DNA of 34,314 nt from Hyperthermus sp. (GTDB lineage Archaea; Thermoproteota; Thermoprotei_A; Sulfolobales; Pyrodictiaceae), in NCBI GenBank assembly GCA_003978665.1, contig QNYQ01000015.1, positions 1 through 34,314 of the forward strand. The letters are read 5' to 3'. Below the pieces are notes generated by a model. That model was not told the DNA's origin, ran no database searches, and saw only the letters and a list, made by a program, of their open reading frames with translations. This document shows positions 7,039 through 14,838 of the stretch, one piece after another; position 1 is the stretch's first letter, and the number at the start of each line of letters is the position of its first letter. The position numbers and the translations under genes were made by a program.

Positions 7039-8271
7039 ATGCCCCCGTGTGGAGGCCTTCCCCGAGCCCTTCCCCCGCGACGTGGAGGTGCAGCTGAAAG
7101 TGGAACTCGCATAAGAGTGTTCGATACAACCCTGCGTGACGGAGACCAGATGCCCGGAATAGAGCTTGACGCGTCAGAGAAGATAAGCATCGCAATACTG
7201 CTGGACGAGGCACGTGTAGACATAATAGAGGCGGGCTTCCCGGCGTCCTCGCGCATCGATTATGAGTCTGTGAGGAGCATTAAAAGGGAGGTATCATACT
7301 CCAGGGTTGCCGCACTAGCTAGAGCCAATCCCGACGACGTTGACGCTGCTGCGGCAGCCGAGGCTGATATAATACACGTGTTTATAGCCACGAGCGACAC
7401 GCATATGAGGTATAAGCTTCGCATGTCTCCTGAAGAAGTCATTAGGTCTGCTGTTGATGCCGTGGAGAGGGCTAGAAGCTACGGTGCCTACGTCTTGTTC
7501 TCGGCCGAGGATGCTACGCGCAGCGACCCTGCTTTCCTAGTGAGGGTGTATAAGTCTGTGGTGGCTGCTGGCGCTAAGTACATTAATATTCCAGATACTG
7601 TTGGCACAGCCACTCCCTGGCGTATGGAGTGGCTTGTAGGGCTTGTAAGGTCGAGCTTACCGGGCTATGTGAGCATCGATGTGCACTGCCATAATGACTT
7701 CGGGCTAGCTGTTGCAAACACGCTTGCTGGTGTACGCGCCGGCGCGGATGGTGTGCAGGTTACAGTAAACGGGTTCGGTGAGAGAGGGGGCAACGCTGCC
7801 TTGGAGGAGGTTGTTGCAGCACTACACTTCCTAATGGGCTATAGGACTGGAGTGAGGATGGAGATGCTGACTAAGCTGTCGGGCATGGTGGCTGAAGTCT
7901 TCGGTGTGAAAATGCCCCCCAACAAGCCTGTCACCGGGCTCAACGCGTTCGCGCATGAGGCAGGAATACATGTTCACGGCGTGTTGAAGAACCCGGCAAC
8001 CTATGAGCCTATGCCCCCCGAGGCTGTGGGCAACAGGAGGAGGATAGTCTTGGGCAGGCATAGTGGAAGGGCTGCAGTCGCCTACGCCCTTAAAGCCATG
8101 GGCTATGAGCCCAGCAGCGAGGCGGTAGACTTTGTGCTAGAGAAGTTGAAGGAGGCTGCCCCACGCATAAAGAAGGTTAGCGAAGACATTATAGAGAAGT
8201 GGATGATGGAATACTACTCCCGCAAAATAGGTGCTGCAGGAGATGTCAAGACCGTTATCGCGGCCCGCTAG
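7039..8271 (+). CDS. leuA: 2-isopropylmalate synthase (short form without regulatory domain)
   Basis: Condenses acetyl-CoA with 2-ketoisovalerate, the first leucine-specific step. The catalytic TIM barrel begins at [27 protein letters not shown], the metal-binding [28 protein letters not shown] and the subdomain sequence [20 protein letters not shown] follow. GFPASS and HCHNDFG fit isopropylmalate synthase better than homocitrate synthase. The protein ends about 410 residues from the ATG at 7039, just after the linker subdomain, so the C-terminal leucine-binding dimer domain of the ~500-residue enzymes is missing. Its first ~25 residues include GGAAESGTR from the 27-bp unit shared with ilvB. 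The start is uncertain for the same reason as in ilvB; an in-frame ATG at 6964 would lie before the promoter. It overlaps leuB. Confidence 0.9.
   Translation: MPPCGGLPRALPPRRGGAAESGTRIRVFDTTLRDGDQMPGIELDASEKISIAILLDEARVDIIEAGFPASSRIDYESVRSIKREVSYSRVAALARANPDDVDAAAAAEADIIHVFIATSDTHMRYKLRMSPEEVIRSAVDAVERARSYGAYVLFSAEDATRSDPAFLVRVYKSVVAAGAKYINIPDTVGTATPWRMEWLVGLVRSSLPGYVSIDVHCHNDFGLAVANTLAGVRAGADGVQVTVNGFGERGGNAALEEVVAALHFLMGYRTGVRMEMLTKLSGMVAEVFGVKMPPNKPVTGLNAFAHEAGIHVHGVLKNPATYEPMPPEAVGNRRRIVLGRHSGRAAVAYALKAMGYEPSSEAVDFVLEKLKEAAPRIKKVSEDIIEKWMMEYYSRKIGAAGDVKTVIAAR
7084..7110 (+). repeat. Third copy of the 27-bp unit, at the front of leuA
   Basis: This copy matches ilvB unit 1 at 25 of 27 positions and unit 2 at 23 of 27, and lies on the opposite strand, so it forms an inverted repeat across the shared promoter region. 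It also begins GGAGGTGCAG and ends CTCGC. In the leuA frame it encodes GGAAESGTR and directly precedes the conserved core [11 protein letters not shown]. In the +1 frame a GTG nine nt after GGAGGTG starts a four-codon ORF, MELA and stop. Confidence 0.9.
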
Positions 8272-9250
8272 GGTTCTGGTCATACGGGGTGACGGTATAG
8301 GCCCCGAAATCGTGGATGCAGCCCTTAGAGTATTGTCCACGGTGTCAACACGCTGCAATGTTAACATAGAGGTGCTGTTCGGAGAAGCCGGTGACGCTGT
8401 GTCCAAGAAGAGGGGAGATCCCCTCCCCCAGGAAACCATTCGCCTAGCCAGGCAGGCAGACGCTGTGCTCAAAGGCCCCGTAGGCGAGACTGCTGGGAGT
8501 GTAGTGGTGCCTCTGAGGAGGCTCCTCGGAGTTTTTGCTAATCTGCGCCCGGCTCGCAGCTTCCCGGGAGTCGAATCTCTCAAGCCCATAGACCTGCTTA
8601 TTGTCAGGGAGAATCTTGAGGACGTTTATGCTGGCATAGAATGGGAGGTTCCTGGCGCTGCTTTCGCCGTGAAGGTTGTGACTGAGAGGGAGACCGTGAG
8701 GGTTGCTAAGGTTGCCGCGAGCTACGCGTCTAAAAGGAGGGGGCATGTCACTGTTGTCCATAAGGCTAATGTGCTGCGTAAGGCTGACGGCTTGTTTCGG
8801 AGGGTTTCCATAGCGCTCCTGCAGGATAGTGGTGTTGAAGTCGACGAGATGTATGTTGACGCTGCTGCAATGGAGATGGTCCGCAACCCCTCCCGCTTCG
8901 ACGTCATACTTACAATGAACCAGTACGGCGACATTCTCAGCGACCTAGCCGCCCAAGTGTCGGGGAGCCTGGGCTTAGCTCCCTCAGCCAACATAGGTGA
9001 GGACAAGGCATTGTTTGAGCCCGTGCACGGTGCGGCGTGGGATATAGCGGGTAAAAACATAGCCAACCCGACAGCAATGATCCTCTCAGCTGCATGGATG
9101 CTTGACTGGCTAGGCTACACACGGGCCGCCAAGGCTATAGAGAGGGCTGTGGAGGAGACCCTAAAGAGGGGGGAACGCACGCCCGATTTACACGGAACCC
9201 TCGGAACCATGGATTACGCCTCACGTGTCGCATCTAGGGTCACGTGCTAG
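8243..9250 (+). CDS. leuB: 3-isopropylmalate dehydrogenase family protein
   Basis: NAD-dependent oxidative decarboxylation of 3-isopropylmalate, and probably of 3-methylmalate in the citramalate route to isoleucine. Landmarks: VLVIRGDGIGPEIVDAALRVL, GPVGETAGSVVVPLRR, FANLRPARSFPG (substrate arginines), VRENLEDVYAG, VHKANVLRKADGLF, YVDAAAMEMV, TMNQYGDILSDLAA with its metal-binding aspartates, EPVHGAAWDIAGKNIANPTAMILSAA. About 335 residues is the normal length. ATG at 8243 overlaps the end of leuA (8271), implying translational coupling; a GTG at 8231 is also possible. Homoisocitrate dehydrogenases share the fold, but ENLEDVYAG and the leuA partner favour LeuB. Its stop overlaps that of the convergent pdxT in a shared CTAG. 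Confidence 0.88.
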   Translation: MSRPLSRPARVLVIRGDGIGPEIVDAALRVLSTVSTRCNVNIEVLFGEAGDAVSKKRGDPLPQETIRLARQADAVLKGPVGETAGSVVVPLRRLLGVFANLRPARSFPGVESLKPIDLLIVRENLEDVYAGIEWEVPGAAFAVKVVTERETVRVAKVAASYASKRRGHVTVVHKANVLRKADGLFRRVSIALLQDSGVEVDEMYVDAAAMEMVRNPSRFDVILTMNQYGDILSDLAAQVSGSLGLAPSANIGEDKALFEPVHGAAWDIAGKNIANPTAMILSAAWMLDWLGYTRAAKAIERAVEETLKRGERTPDLHGTLGTMDYASRVASRVTC

Positions 9251-9864
9251 CCCAGCGCTTTCCTCAGCAGGTACTCGTGGATTACAGTGTCGCTTGTCAG
9301 CTCCGGGTGAAACGCCAACGCTATCTTCTCCCCCTCCCTTACAGCTACACTGACACCCTCGAAATCAGAAATGCTCTCGGCCCTGCCCCAGACCTTGGTG
9401 AAAGCCGGCGCCCTGATGAATACGCCTCGCACACTAACCTCGCCGCCATCAAGCCTTACGCGTAGGGGGGTCTCGAAGCTCTCCCTCTGCCTGCCAAAAT
9501 AGTTCCTTACAGCCTCAAAATCCATCACTGCTAGAAGGGGCTGCTTAACCTCCCCCACATGCTTATCCACCACCCTCTTCGCTAGAAGTATTGCGCCGGC
9601 GCACGTGGCTAGTACGGGCGTCTCACCGGCCTCTAGTAGGTTTTTCAAGGGCTTAAGGAGCCCCGTCCTCGCCATGAGCGCTCCTATGGTTGTGCTTTCT
9701 CCCCCGGGCAGTATGAGTGCATCAATACCGTTTAAGTTCTCCGCGTGCTTGACATAGACTATCTCACAATCTATGCCTAGGTTCCTGGCAGCCCTGCGAA
9801 CCATGTATGCGTGCTCGCTCACACCTCCCTGAAGCGCTACTATGCCCACTCTAATCTTCTTCAT
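9247..9864 (-). CDS. pdxT: Pyridoxal 5'-phosphate synthase, glutaminase subunit
   Basis: Class I glutamine amidotransferase that releases ammonia from glutamine and channels it to PdxS for de novo PLP synthesis. The N-terminal VGIVALQGGVSEH, oxyanion region ILPGGESTTIG, nucleophile C88 in ATCAGAIL and the His-Glu pair H186/E188 in FHPELTSD complete the catalytic triad. 205 residues is the family length. The ATG lies 2 nt after the pdxS stop, with a GGTGAGGGGAGAG ribosome site inside the end of pdxS, so the pair is translated from one mRNA. Confidence 0.97.
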   Translation of the reverse strand: MKKIRVGIVALQGGVSEHAYMVRRAARNLGIDCEIVYVKHAENLNGIDALILPGGESTTIGALMARTGLLKPLKNLLEAGETPVLATCAGAILLAKRVVDKHVGEVKQPLLAVMDFEAVRNYFGRQRESFETPLRVRLDGGEVSVRGVFIRAPAFTKVWGRAESISDFEGVSVAVREGEKIALAFHPELTSDTVIHEYLLRKALG

Positions 9865-9866
9865 GA

Positions 9867-10913
9867 CTACTCTCCCCTCACCTGCAAAAGCTCGCTCGGG
9901 CTCAGCTGCCTTATGTCGATCCCCATCATGCTCTTCCTTTCGCTAATCATCTCTTGTGCCTCGGCAACCGAGGCTGGGTCATCCCATAGTGCTGTAGCCA
10001 ATACTATGGCTTCAGCCCTCTGCCTTGGGTCCTCGCTCTTAAAGATGCCGCTGCCAACGAAGACCCCATCTGCTCCAAGCCACATCATTAGCGCGGCATC
10101 GGCCGGTGTAGCTATCCCGCCAGCGGCAAAGTTGACTACTGGGAGCCTCCTAAGCCTAGCCACAAGCTCCACAAGAGCTGGGGGTACACCGTACTCTCTC
10201 GCCTTCCTTAGCCTGTCCTCGGGGCTTGAGAGTGCGAGGCTGTAGGCTTCACTGTTTATAAGCTTCATGTGTCTTACCGCTTCTGCTACATTCCCCGTGC
10301 CAGCCTCTCCCTTCGTCCTAATCATCGATGCACCCTCATTGATCCTTCGCAGAGCCTCGCCGAGATTCCTGGCGCCGTTAACAAAGGGAACCTTAAACAG
10401 CCACTTGTTTATGTGGTGTTTCTCATCCACCGGGGTCAATACTTCACTCTCGTCGATCATGTCTACTCCTATCTCCTCTAGCACTAGGGCTTCGTAGTAG
10501 TGGCCTATCCTCACCTTGGCCATCACGGGTATAGTTATCGTCTCCATTACGGACTTTATCGCTGATACACTAGCCATCCTAGCAACTCCACCACTCCTAC
10601 GCACATCGTAAGGCAGCTTATCCAGAACCATTACTGCAACAGCGCCAGCATCCTCAGCGATACCAGCCTGCTCACTGTTAGTAACATCCATGACAACTCC
10701 ACCCTTCTGGTAGACGGGGAAGGCAAGCTTAACCCTTACAGTCCCCGATGCCACAATATCGGGTTCTGGTGGAGCCGGCGGCGCGTAGACCAAACCCTCC
10801 TCTCTCAGCTTGTCATAAGCCTCAGCCAGCCTATAGAAGAACTCAACTATCTCGTCGAAGCCTACCTCAACCAGGCCCGGCCTCTGAATGCCAGGATAGG
10901 GATCGGGTAACAT
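9867..10913 (-). CDS. pdxS: Pyridoxal 5'-phosphate synthase, synthase subunit
   Basis: Builds PLP from ribose 5-phosphate, glyceraldehyde 3-phosphate and ammonia from PdxT, in a dodecameric TIM-barrel complex. D76 in [13 protein letters not shown]133 in [10 protein letters not shown] and K201 in [20 protein letters not shown] correspond to the catalytic Asp and two Schiff-base lysines; [34 protein letters not shown] is the phosphate-binding end of the barrel. At 348 residues it has about 50 extra N-terminal residues (helix [18 protein letters not shown] plus a Pro-rich linker) compared with the ~295-residue bacterial form. ATG start with GGAGTGGTG upstream. Divergent from the Nmad3-like gene with a shared A/T-rich promoter block. 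Confidence 0.97.
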   Translation of the reverse strand: MLPDPYPGIQRPGLVEVGFDEIVEFFYRLAEAYDKLREEGLVYAPPAPPEPDIVASGTVRVKLAFPVYQKGGVVMDVTNSEQAGIAEDAGAVAVMVLDKLPYDVRRSGGVARMASVSAIKSVMETITIPVMAKVRIGHYYEALVLEEIGVDMIDESEVLTPVDEKHHINKWLFKVPFVNGARNLGEALRRINEGASMIRTKGEAGTGNVAEAVRHMKLINSEAYSLALSSPEDRLRKAREYGVPPALVELVARLRRLPVVNFAAGGIATPADAALMMWLGADGVFVGSGIFKSEDPRQRAEAIVLATALWDDPASVAEAQEMISERKSMMGIDIRQLSPSELLQVRGE

Positions 10914-10972
10914 GGATTATACACCACTCCTACTCCCTGCCGCTCCTCTCTAACTGCAAGCGTGTAGTGGGT

Positions 10973-10987
10973 TAGAGGTTTTATGCT
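10973..10987. promoter_or_regulatory. Shared TATA block between pdxS and the Nmad3-like gene
   Basis: GGTTTTATG on the plus strand, CATAAAACC on the minus strand, is the only A/T-rich block in the 90-nt divergent spacer. It lies about 22 nt before the plus-strand ATG at 11004, compatible with a leaderless start. On the minus strand it lies about 70 nt before the pdxS ATG, leaving room for the ribosome site seen there. Confidence 0.45.
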
Positions 10988-11003
10988 CTGAAGCCGCCCG
11001 GTT

Positions 11004-11861
11004 ATGTTAGTTATAAATGGTGTGGTTTTGGCGGGGAGACTGCTGATCTTAAGGACGTTTATAGATACGGGTAGCCTTAGAGGAGGACAGGGCTACTATA
11101 GCCCCATACATGTGGAGAGAGAGTGTGCAACGCTCATCCCCGTACCGGAGACCCGGGTTAAGAGGCGCCACCGGCTGCTAGACCCGGAGGCTGTCGGTGA
11201 TCCTTGCACGGGCATGCCTCTCTCACACTTCATGCCGAGGGGAGGAGAATGGTTGATCCACAATGACCCGCGCCTGGACCTTGGCTTTTACACAGACTAT
11301 TATGCGCCTCGCGGCAGGCTTCCCCGTAGGCCTGGGCATAGGCTCAGCAAGGGTGACGTGATAGGTTTCGCTGCTGGACTCGCATATTATGGTGACGGCT
11401 TCTGGGAGACCAGGAGGAGCATGTACGAGATAAGGATGGAGTTTAAGAGTGCTGTGAAGGAGGGGAGGGCTGCGATATATCTTGTGGGCTTTATTAAGGT
11501 AGCTAGGATTGTTGATGTGGGGTCTGTGGGCTGGGAGAGGGCTGTTAGAGAGTTTCCCCAGCTTAGGGAGAGCCCTCATCTTCTAGGAGCGGTTGAGGGG
11601 GGAGGGGATGAGGGCACTATAGCCGTCATAGGCGAAGGCTATATTGTAAGGCCTCCGGCACCCCTCTCAACGCCTACCGATAGGCTTGAGAGGCAGCCCC
11701 CCTCCAGGCTCTTGGAGAGGCTCATTGAGAGGGATAATGCAGTGTCCTTCTCGCGGTCAAACTATAGGAGGACTAAACTCTTGAGAATACCCCTTGGAAG
11801 GCTTCGTGAGGTGCTTAGCTCCGAGGGCTATAGCATAGTGCCAGCCTCCTCCCCAGGCTAG
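11004..11861 (+). CDS. Nmad3-like protein (putative nucleotide-modification-associated fold)
   Basis: A 285-residue cytosolic protein. Its N-terminal half resembles the Nmad3 family described computationally near nucleic-acid base-modification genes: strand LLILRTFIDTGS, loop LRGGQGYYSPIH, ECATLIPVPE, then HNDPRLDLGFYTDYY and LSKGDVIGFAAGLAYY, followed by a strand-rich segment AAIYLVGFIKVARIVDVGS typical of PUA/ASCH-like folds. The assignment rests on remembered motif order, not on a search. There is no membrane segment. The C-terminal third (about 210-285) is Arg-rich and could contact nucleic acid. Start may be ATG 11004 (leaderless) or TTG 11028, which would begin MAGRLLILRTF. No methyltransferase, kinase or hydroxylase gene is adjacent. 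Confidence 0.5.
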   Translation: MLVINGVVLAGRLLILRTFIDTGSLRGGQGYYSPIHVERECATLIPVPETRVKRRHRLLDPEAVGDPCTGMPLSHFMPRGGEWLIHNDPRLDLGFYTDYYAPRGRLPRRPGHRLSKGDVIGFAAGLAYYGDGFWETRRSMYEIRMEFKSAVKEGRAAIYLVGFIKVARIVDVGSVGWERAVREFPQLRESPHLLGAVEGGGDEGTIAVIGEGYIVRPPAPLSTPTDRLERQPPSRLLERLIERDNAVSFSRSNYRRTKLLRIPLGRLREVLSSEGYSIVPASSPG

Positions 11862-11891
11862 TCGGCTGGAGCACGCCATGTCCTCCAAGGG

Positions 11892-11896
11892 TTTTT
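11892..11896 (+). terminator. Possible T-tract terminator
   Basis: A run of five T on the plus strand, 30 nt after the stop of the Nmad3-like gene and just before the convergent AcnX gene ends. Archaeal termination often uses such short T tracts; a single T5 is weak evidence. Confidence 0.25.
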
Positions 11897-11899
11897 GTG

Positions 11900-12286
11900 T
11901 TAGCTTCTGTTAACCTCCAGCAGCGCGCTGGGAGGCTTCACGATGAGCCTTGCCCTGCCCTTCTGGGGGAGAGCGGTAATAGCTTCTATACTGGCGAGCG
12001 GGGTGGCCGATAATACTGCTGCGGCCGCTAGTAATGGGTCTATTGACTCGGCTATTATCCCGCTGGGCTGAAGCCCCCTCCTATACAGTGCATACATCAC
12101 GTAGGGTCCCACTGTACTTCCTCTGATCCCCTTCACGACAAGTATCTTGCCGGCCATGGCCACGCCCAGGGGCTTTATAACAGAGGTTGAGGGGTCAACC
12201 TCGCCGTAGAGGGAGAGGTACCTGTCATAGTAGAGTATTTCGCCCTCCCCCTCACCTTCAACATAACCCTGCAGGGTAATCCTCAA
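11900..12286 (-). CDS. AcnX small (swivel) subunit, probable phosphomevalonate dehydratase
   Basis: A 128-residue aconitase-X swivel domain (DUF126 type). The expected order is present: VEGEGEGEILYYDRYLSLYGEVDPST, then AGKILVVKGIRGSTVGPYVMYALYRRGLQPSGIIAES, then DPLLAAAAVLSATPLAS. The Ser of RGSTVG sits where the family has its catalytic serine. In archaea such as Aeropyrum pernix the two AcnX subunits are phosphomevalonate 5-phosphate dehydratase, which makes trans-anhydromevalonate 5-phosphate. It follows the large subunit by 16 nt and the UbiD-type decarboxylase two genes upstream, the same pairing that catalyses the next step. Confidence 0.88.
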   Translation of the reverse strand: MRITLQGYVEGEGEGEILYYDRYLSLYGEVDPSTSVIKPLGVAMAGKILVVKGIRGSTVGPYVMYALYRRGLQPSGIIAESIDPLLAAAAVLSATPLASIEAITALPQKGRARLIVKPPSALLEVNRS

Positions 12287-12302
12287 GGCCGCACCTCCCC
12301 CT

Positions 12303-13493
12303 CTAGCGCTTTACCTGGGCGACATACTCGCCAATAGTAGACAATACAACCCTAACGCCGTGGCGTCGGGGGAGGTAAAATGCAGCCTTGAGGGAGTCTG
12401 TGGCAACCACTCTATACGATTCCCTAAACCTCGACACCACAAGGCAGGTGCCGGGCAGCACGTGTACCCCTAGCCTGGCAAGTGCTCTGCTCACCTTCCT
12501 TACAGCCTCATCTCGCGCATCGACGCCTGGTATGGAGACGAGCATGGGCTTCTTTAGTCCGTGGGGGGCCTTGGCGGCTATGTAGGAGTATAGTTCCTGG
12601 AGAAAACTCTTGGGGTGGTGTGGGCAGCCAGTGTAGAATAGTTCAGCGTCGCTGATATCTGCATGGGATATTTCCTCCCGCTTTTCCTCCAGGTCTCGCC
12701 TCGTCAAAGCCAGCTTATCTCGGGCTTCACCGGGCCTTCCATGATCCTCGGGGGAATAGTCTCTCACTATACACATTGCAGTATTGCCCGATGCTGCTGC
12801 GGCCGCGCAGAGGGATATAACACTCCTCCTACCTGTGAATGGGGCGTCAATGTAGGGTATCTCACCTTGATACAACTCTCCCACGAGGTAGCCTAGGATG
12901 CCAGCGTAGAGTTCGTCGAGGGGGGTGCCACTATACTTTACCACAACGGTTGGCTTACGGTTCTCGTCTAGGTGGAGCCCCCAGTAGTAGGTTCTCCCGG
13001 CCAGAGCCGCTGCAAGCGCTACTGGTCCAGCCTCCCTATTAGTCCTGGCAGCGTAGAGCGTGTTTGCAACAGCGACGGCGCTTGACTCGCCCCAAGCAAG
13101 GTGCTCACCCCTCCTAGGCTCACGTAGAACAAGGTATGGTATGCATGTGGCTGACTCGGTGAACCCCATCCCCCTCAGCGCGTTTATTATGCGGAGCTGC
13201 TTCTCCATGAACCCGCCACCGTCGGAGCCTTGGCCGCCTAGGAGTGTTCCCGAAGGATTGTAGGTCGAATACGTTCTTACACGCCCCCCCATAGTGTAGA
13301 GGCTCTCAATGAATTCTAGGCCAGCATCACCTATATTGTCGTAGGAGATCCCGCTGACATGGACGTGGGCCACATCTATAAGCCTCTCGGCACCCAACAC
13401 CTCCCCAACACTCACGAGGAGCTTCATCGCCACCGCCAGCGCCTCACCGTACTCACCATTATAGGCTCGCTCCTCCCACCTAGTAAGATACAT
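12303..13493 (-). CDS. AcnX large subunit, probable phosphomevalonate dehydratase
   Basis: The catalytic aconitase-X subunit (DUF521 type, 396 residues), which carries a 4Fe-4S cluster and dehydrates (R)-5-phosphomevalonate in the archaeal mevalonate route. It begins with the family sequence MYLTRWEERAYNGEYGEA and contains HVSGISYDNIGDAG, STYNPSG, GEHLAWGESSAVAVANT, ARTNREAGPVALAAALAGRT and WGLHLDENR. Three cysteines fit cluster ligands: C117 (ATCIPY), one in TGCPHHPKS and one in PGTCLVVS. The GCPHHP spacing is where many relatives read GCPHCS. Bacterial AcnX paralogues act on cis-3-hydroxy-L-proline; the UbiD neighbour argues for the mevalonate role here. Confidence 0.9.
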   Translation of the reverse strand: MYLTRWEERAYNGEYGEALAVAMKLLVSVGEVLGAERLIDVAHVHVSGISYDNIGDAGLEFIESLYTMGGRVRTYSTYNPSGTLLGGQGSDGGGFMEKQLRIINALRGMGFTESATCIPYLVLREPRRGEHLAWGESSAVAVANTLYAARTNREAGPVALAAALAGRTYYWGLHLDENRKPTVVVKYSGTPLDELYAGILGYLVGELYQGEIPYIDAPFTGRRSVISLCAAAAASGNTAMCIVRDYSPEDHGRPGEARDKLALTRRDLEEKREEISHADISDAELFYTGCPHHPKSFLQELYSYIAAKAPHGLKKPMLVSIPGVDARDEAVRKVSRALARLGVHVLPGTCLVVSRFRESYRVVATDSLKAAFYLPRRHGVRVVLSTIGEYVAQVKR

Positions 13494-13536
13494 AGCCAGC
13501 CCCCTTCACGCCCCCGGGAGGAAGCACCAAGCCTCT

Positions 13537-14838
13537 TTAGCCGCGCCTATGAGGAATGACGGGTCTCGTATACTTATCTCTCTCCTCAAGGGGGGCGGTT
13601 GCATCAATCACAACCTTATCCGTTACCCCCCCACGCGCACTCGGATCAAGGCTTGAGCCACGAGCGTAAGGTATTACAGCAAGCCCTCTCCCAGCCTGAA
13701 GCCTCGTCGCAATGGCCCATTCCACCTGAAGCATGTCATCCGGGTCAATGTCGTCGTCAACCACCACAACCCCCTTAAGGCTCGGATGGGCTGCAAAGGC
13801 TGCGAAAGCAGCATTCTTGGCATCTCCCTCGTGAAGCTTCCTTATCGAGATCACTGCATGCAGCCACATACCACTACCCTGAGTAAGCCTCACCTTCAAC
13901 ACGTTGGGCACGACACGGGAGACAGCATTGTATATGGCTGCTTCGCGGGGAAACCCCATCAACAACATGTGCTCGATGCCTCCGGGGAGTATCGCGTGGA
14001 TAAACGGCTCATAAACCCTGTTGATGTAGACGCTCTCAACGTGCAGTACGGGCTCTTCTCTAACAGTATCATAGAGGCGGAGCAGATCAGTGAAAGGCCC
14101 CTCCCTCCTCCTCTCGGGGCCGAGCCGCCCCTCGATGACCATTGAAGACCCGCAGGGCACCGGGAGCCCGTAGAGCGGTGTCTTGCACAACCGTAGGGGG
14201 GAGCCGATCAGTGTTGGAGCCAGCTCTATCTCGAACACGCCCAGCGGGGGGTTCATGGATGATGCGAGGAGGATTCGTGGATCCACCCCAACCACGACTG
14301 CAACCCTTAGGCTCCCGCCAGCCCTCTCCAGCAGCGAGTACAGTTGCCTTGGGACGACGCGCACGGCTGCATAGTCCTCTGCCACCATTATCCTGTGAAC
14401 CGATGCGTTACAGACGTCTTGCAGGCACGCGATGATTATTGAGGACGTTAGGTAGAGTCCCCCATCCCTTTCATAGTACTTGAGTGCTGGAAGATGCTCT
14501 ATTCCCTCCCCAATCCGCTCAAAATAACTGTTAAACTCGCCTCCCATAATCATCGTGTTCTCGGCTTTCTCGGCGCCAGTTACTAGTGTGTAGGCTTCTC
14601 TATCGTCTTCCACGCCAAGCAGGCTATAGAGGGTCTTTCTCGAGTATATGGTGTTTGCTATGAAGGGGTAACTGTACTCTCTTACATGAAACATTATGGT
14701 TGACTTGCCATCAAACTTGCTAATTAGGCTTGCGGCCTCGTAGAGCCTGGAGTAAGTGCCTTCAAGCTCACGTATCTCTACTCCCCGGGACCTAGCAACA
14801 TCCATGTACTCCTCTATGCTCCCGTCTACAATAGGCAT
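13537..14838 (-). CDS. UbiD-family decarboxylase, probable trans-anhydromevalonate 5-phosphate decarboxylase
   Basis: A 433-residue UbiD/Fdc-type protein using prenylated FMN. The motifs run in family order: SPALKYYERDGG-like region (LPALKYYERDGGLYLTSS), the Arg of HRIMVAEDYAAVRVVPRQL, VVVGVDPRILLASSM, PLYGLPVPCGSSMVIEGRLGPERRREGPFTDLL and GMWLHAVISIRKL, ending in VEWAIATRLQAG and DPSARGG. With AcnX directly downstream, the expected reaction is decarboxylation of trans-anhydromevalonate 5-phosphate to isopentenyl phosphate. Where many UbiD enzymes have two glutamates (A-E-x3-E-G), only the second is present; the first is Ser. Its start overlaps clp1 by 13 nt. The flavin prenyltransferase and isopentenyl phosphate kinase are not in this window. 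Confidence 0.85.
   Translation of the reverse strand: MPIVDGSIEEYMDVARSRGVEIRELEGTYSRLYEAASLISKFDGKSTIMFHVREYSYPFIANTIYSRKTLYSLLGVEDDREAYTLVTGAEKAENTMIMGGEFNSYFERIGEGIEHLPALKYYERDGGLYLTSSIIIACLQDVCNASVHRIMVAEDYAAVRVVPRQLYSLLERAGGSLRVAVVVGVDPRILLASSMNPPLGVFEIELAPTLIGSPLRLCKTPLYGLPVPCGSSMVIEGRLGPERRREGPFTDLLRLYDTVREEPVLHVESVYINRVYEPFIHAILPGGIEHMLLMGFPREAAIYNAVSRVVPNVLKVRLTQGSGMWLHAVISIRKLHEGDAKNAAFAAFAAHPSLKGVVVVDDDIDPDDMLQVEWAIATRLQAGRGLAVIPYARGSSLDPSARGGVTDKVVIDATAPLEERDKYTRPVIPHRRG

Noticed and set aside
7039-8271. Homocitrate synthase as the identity of the LeuA protein
   Set aside because: GFPASS, HCHNDFG and [13 protein letters not shown] fit isopropylmalate synthase; leuB and the divergent ilv operon agree. 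Not strictly excluded without an assay.
9247-9250. leuB and pdxT stops share CTAG
   Set aside because: Short convergent stop overlaps are common in compact genomes; no regulatory meaning can be read from this one.
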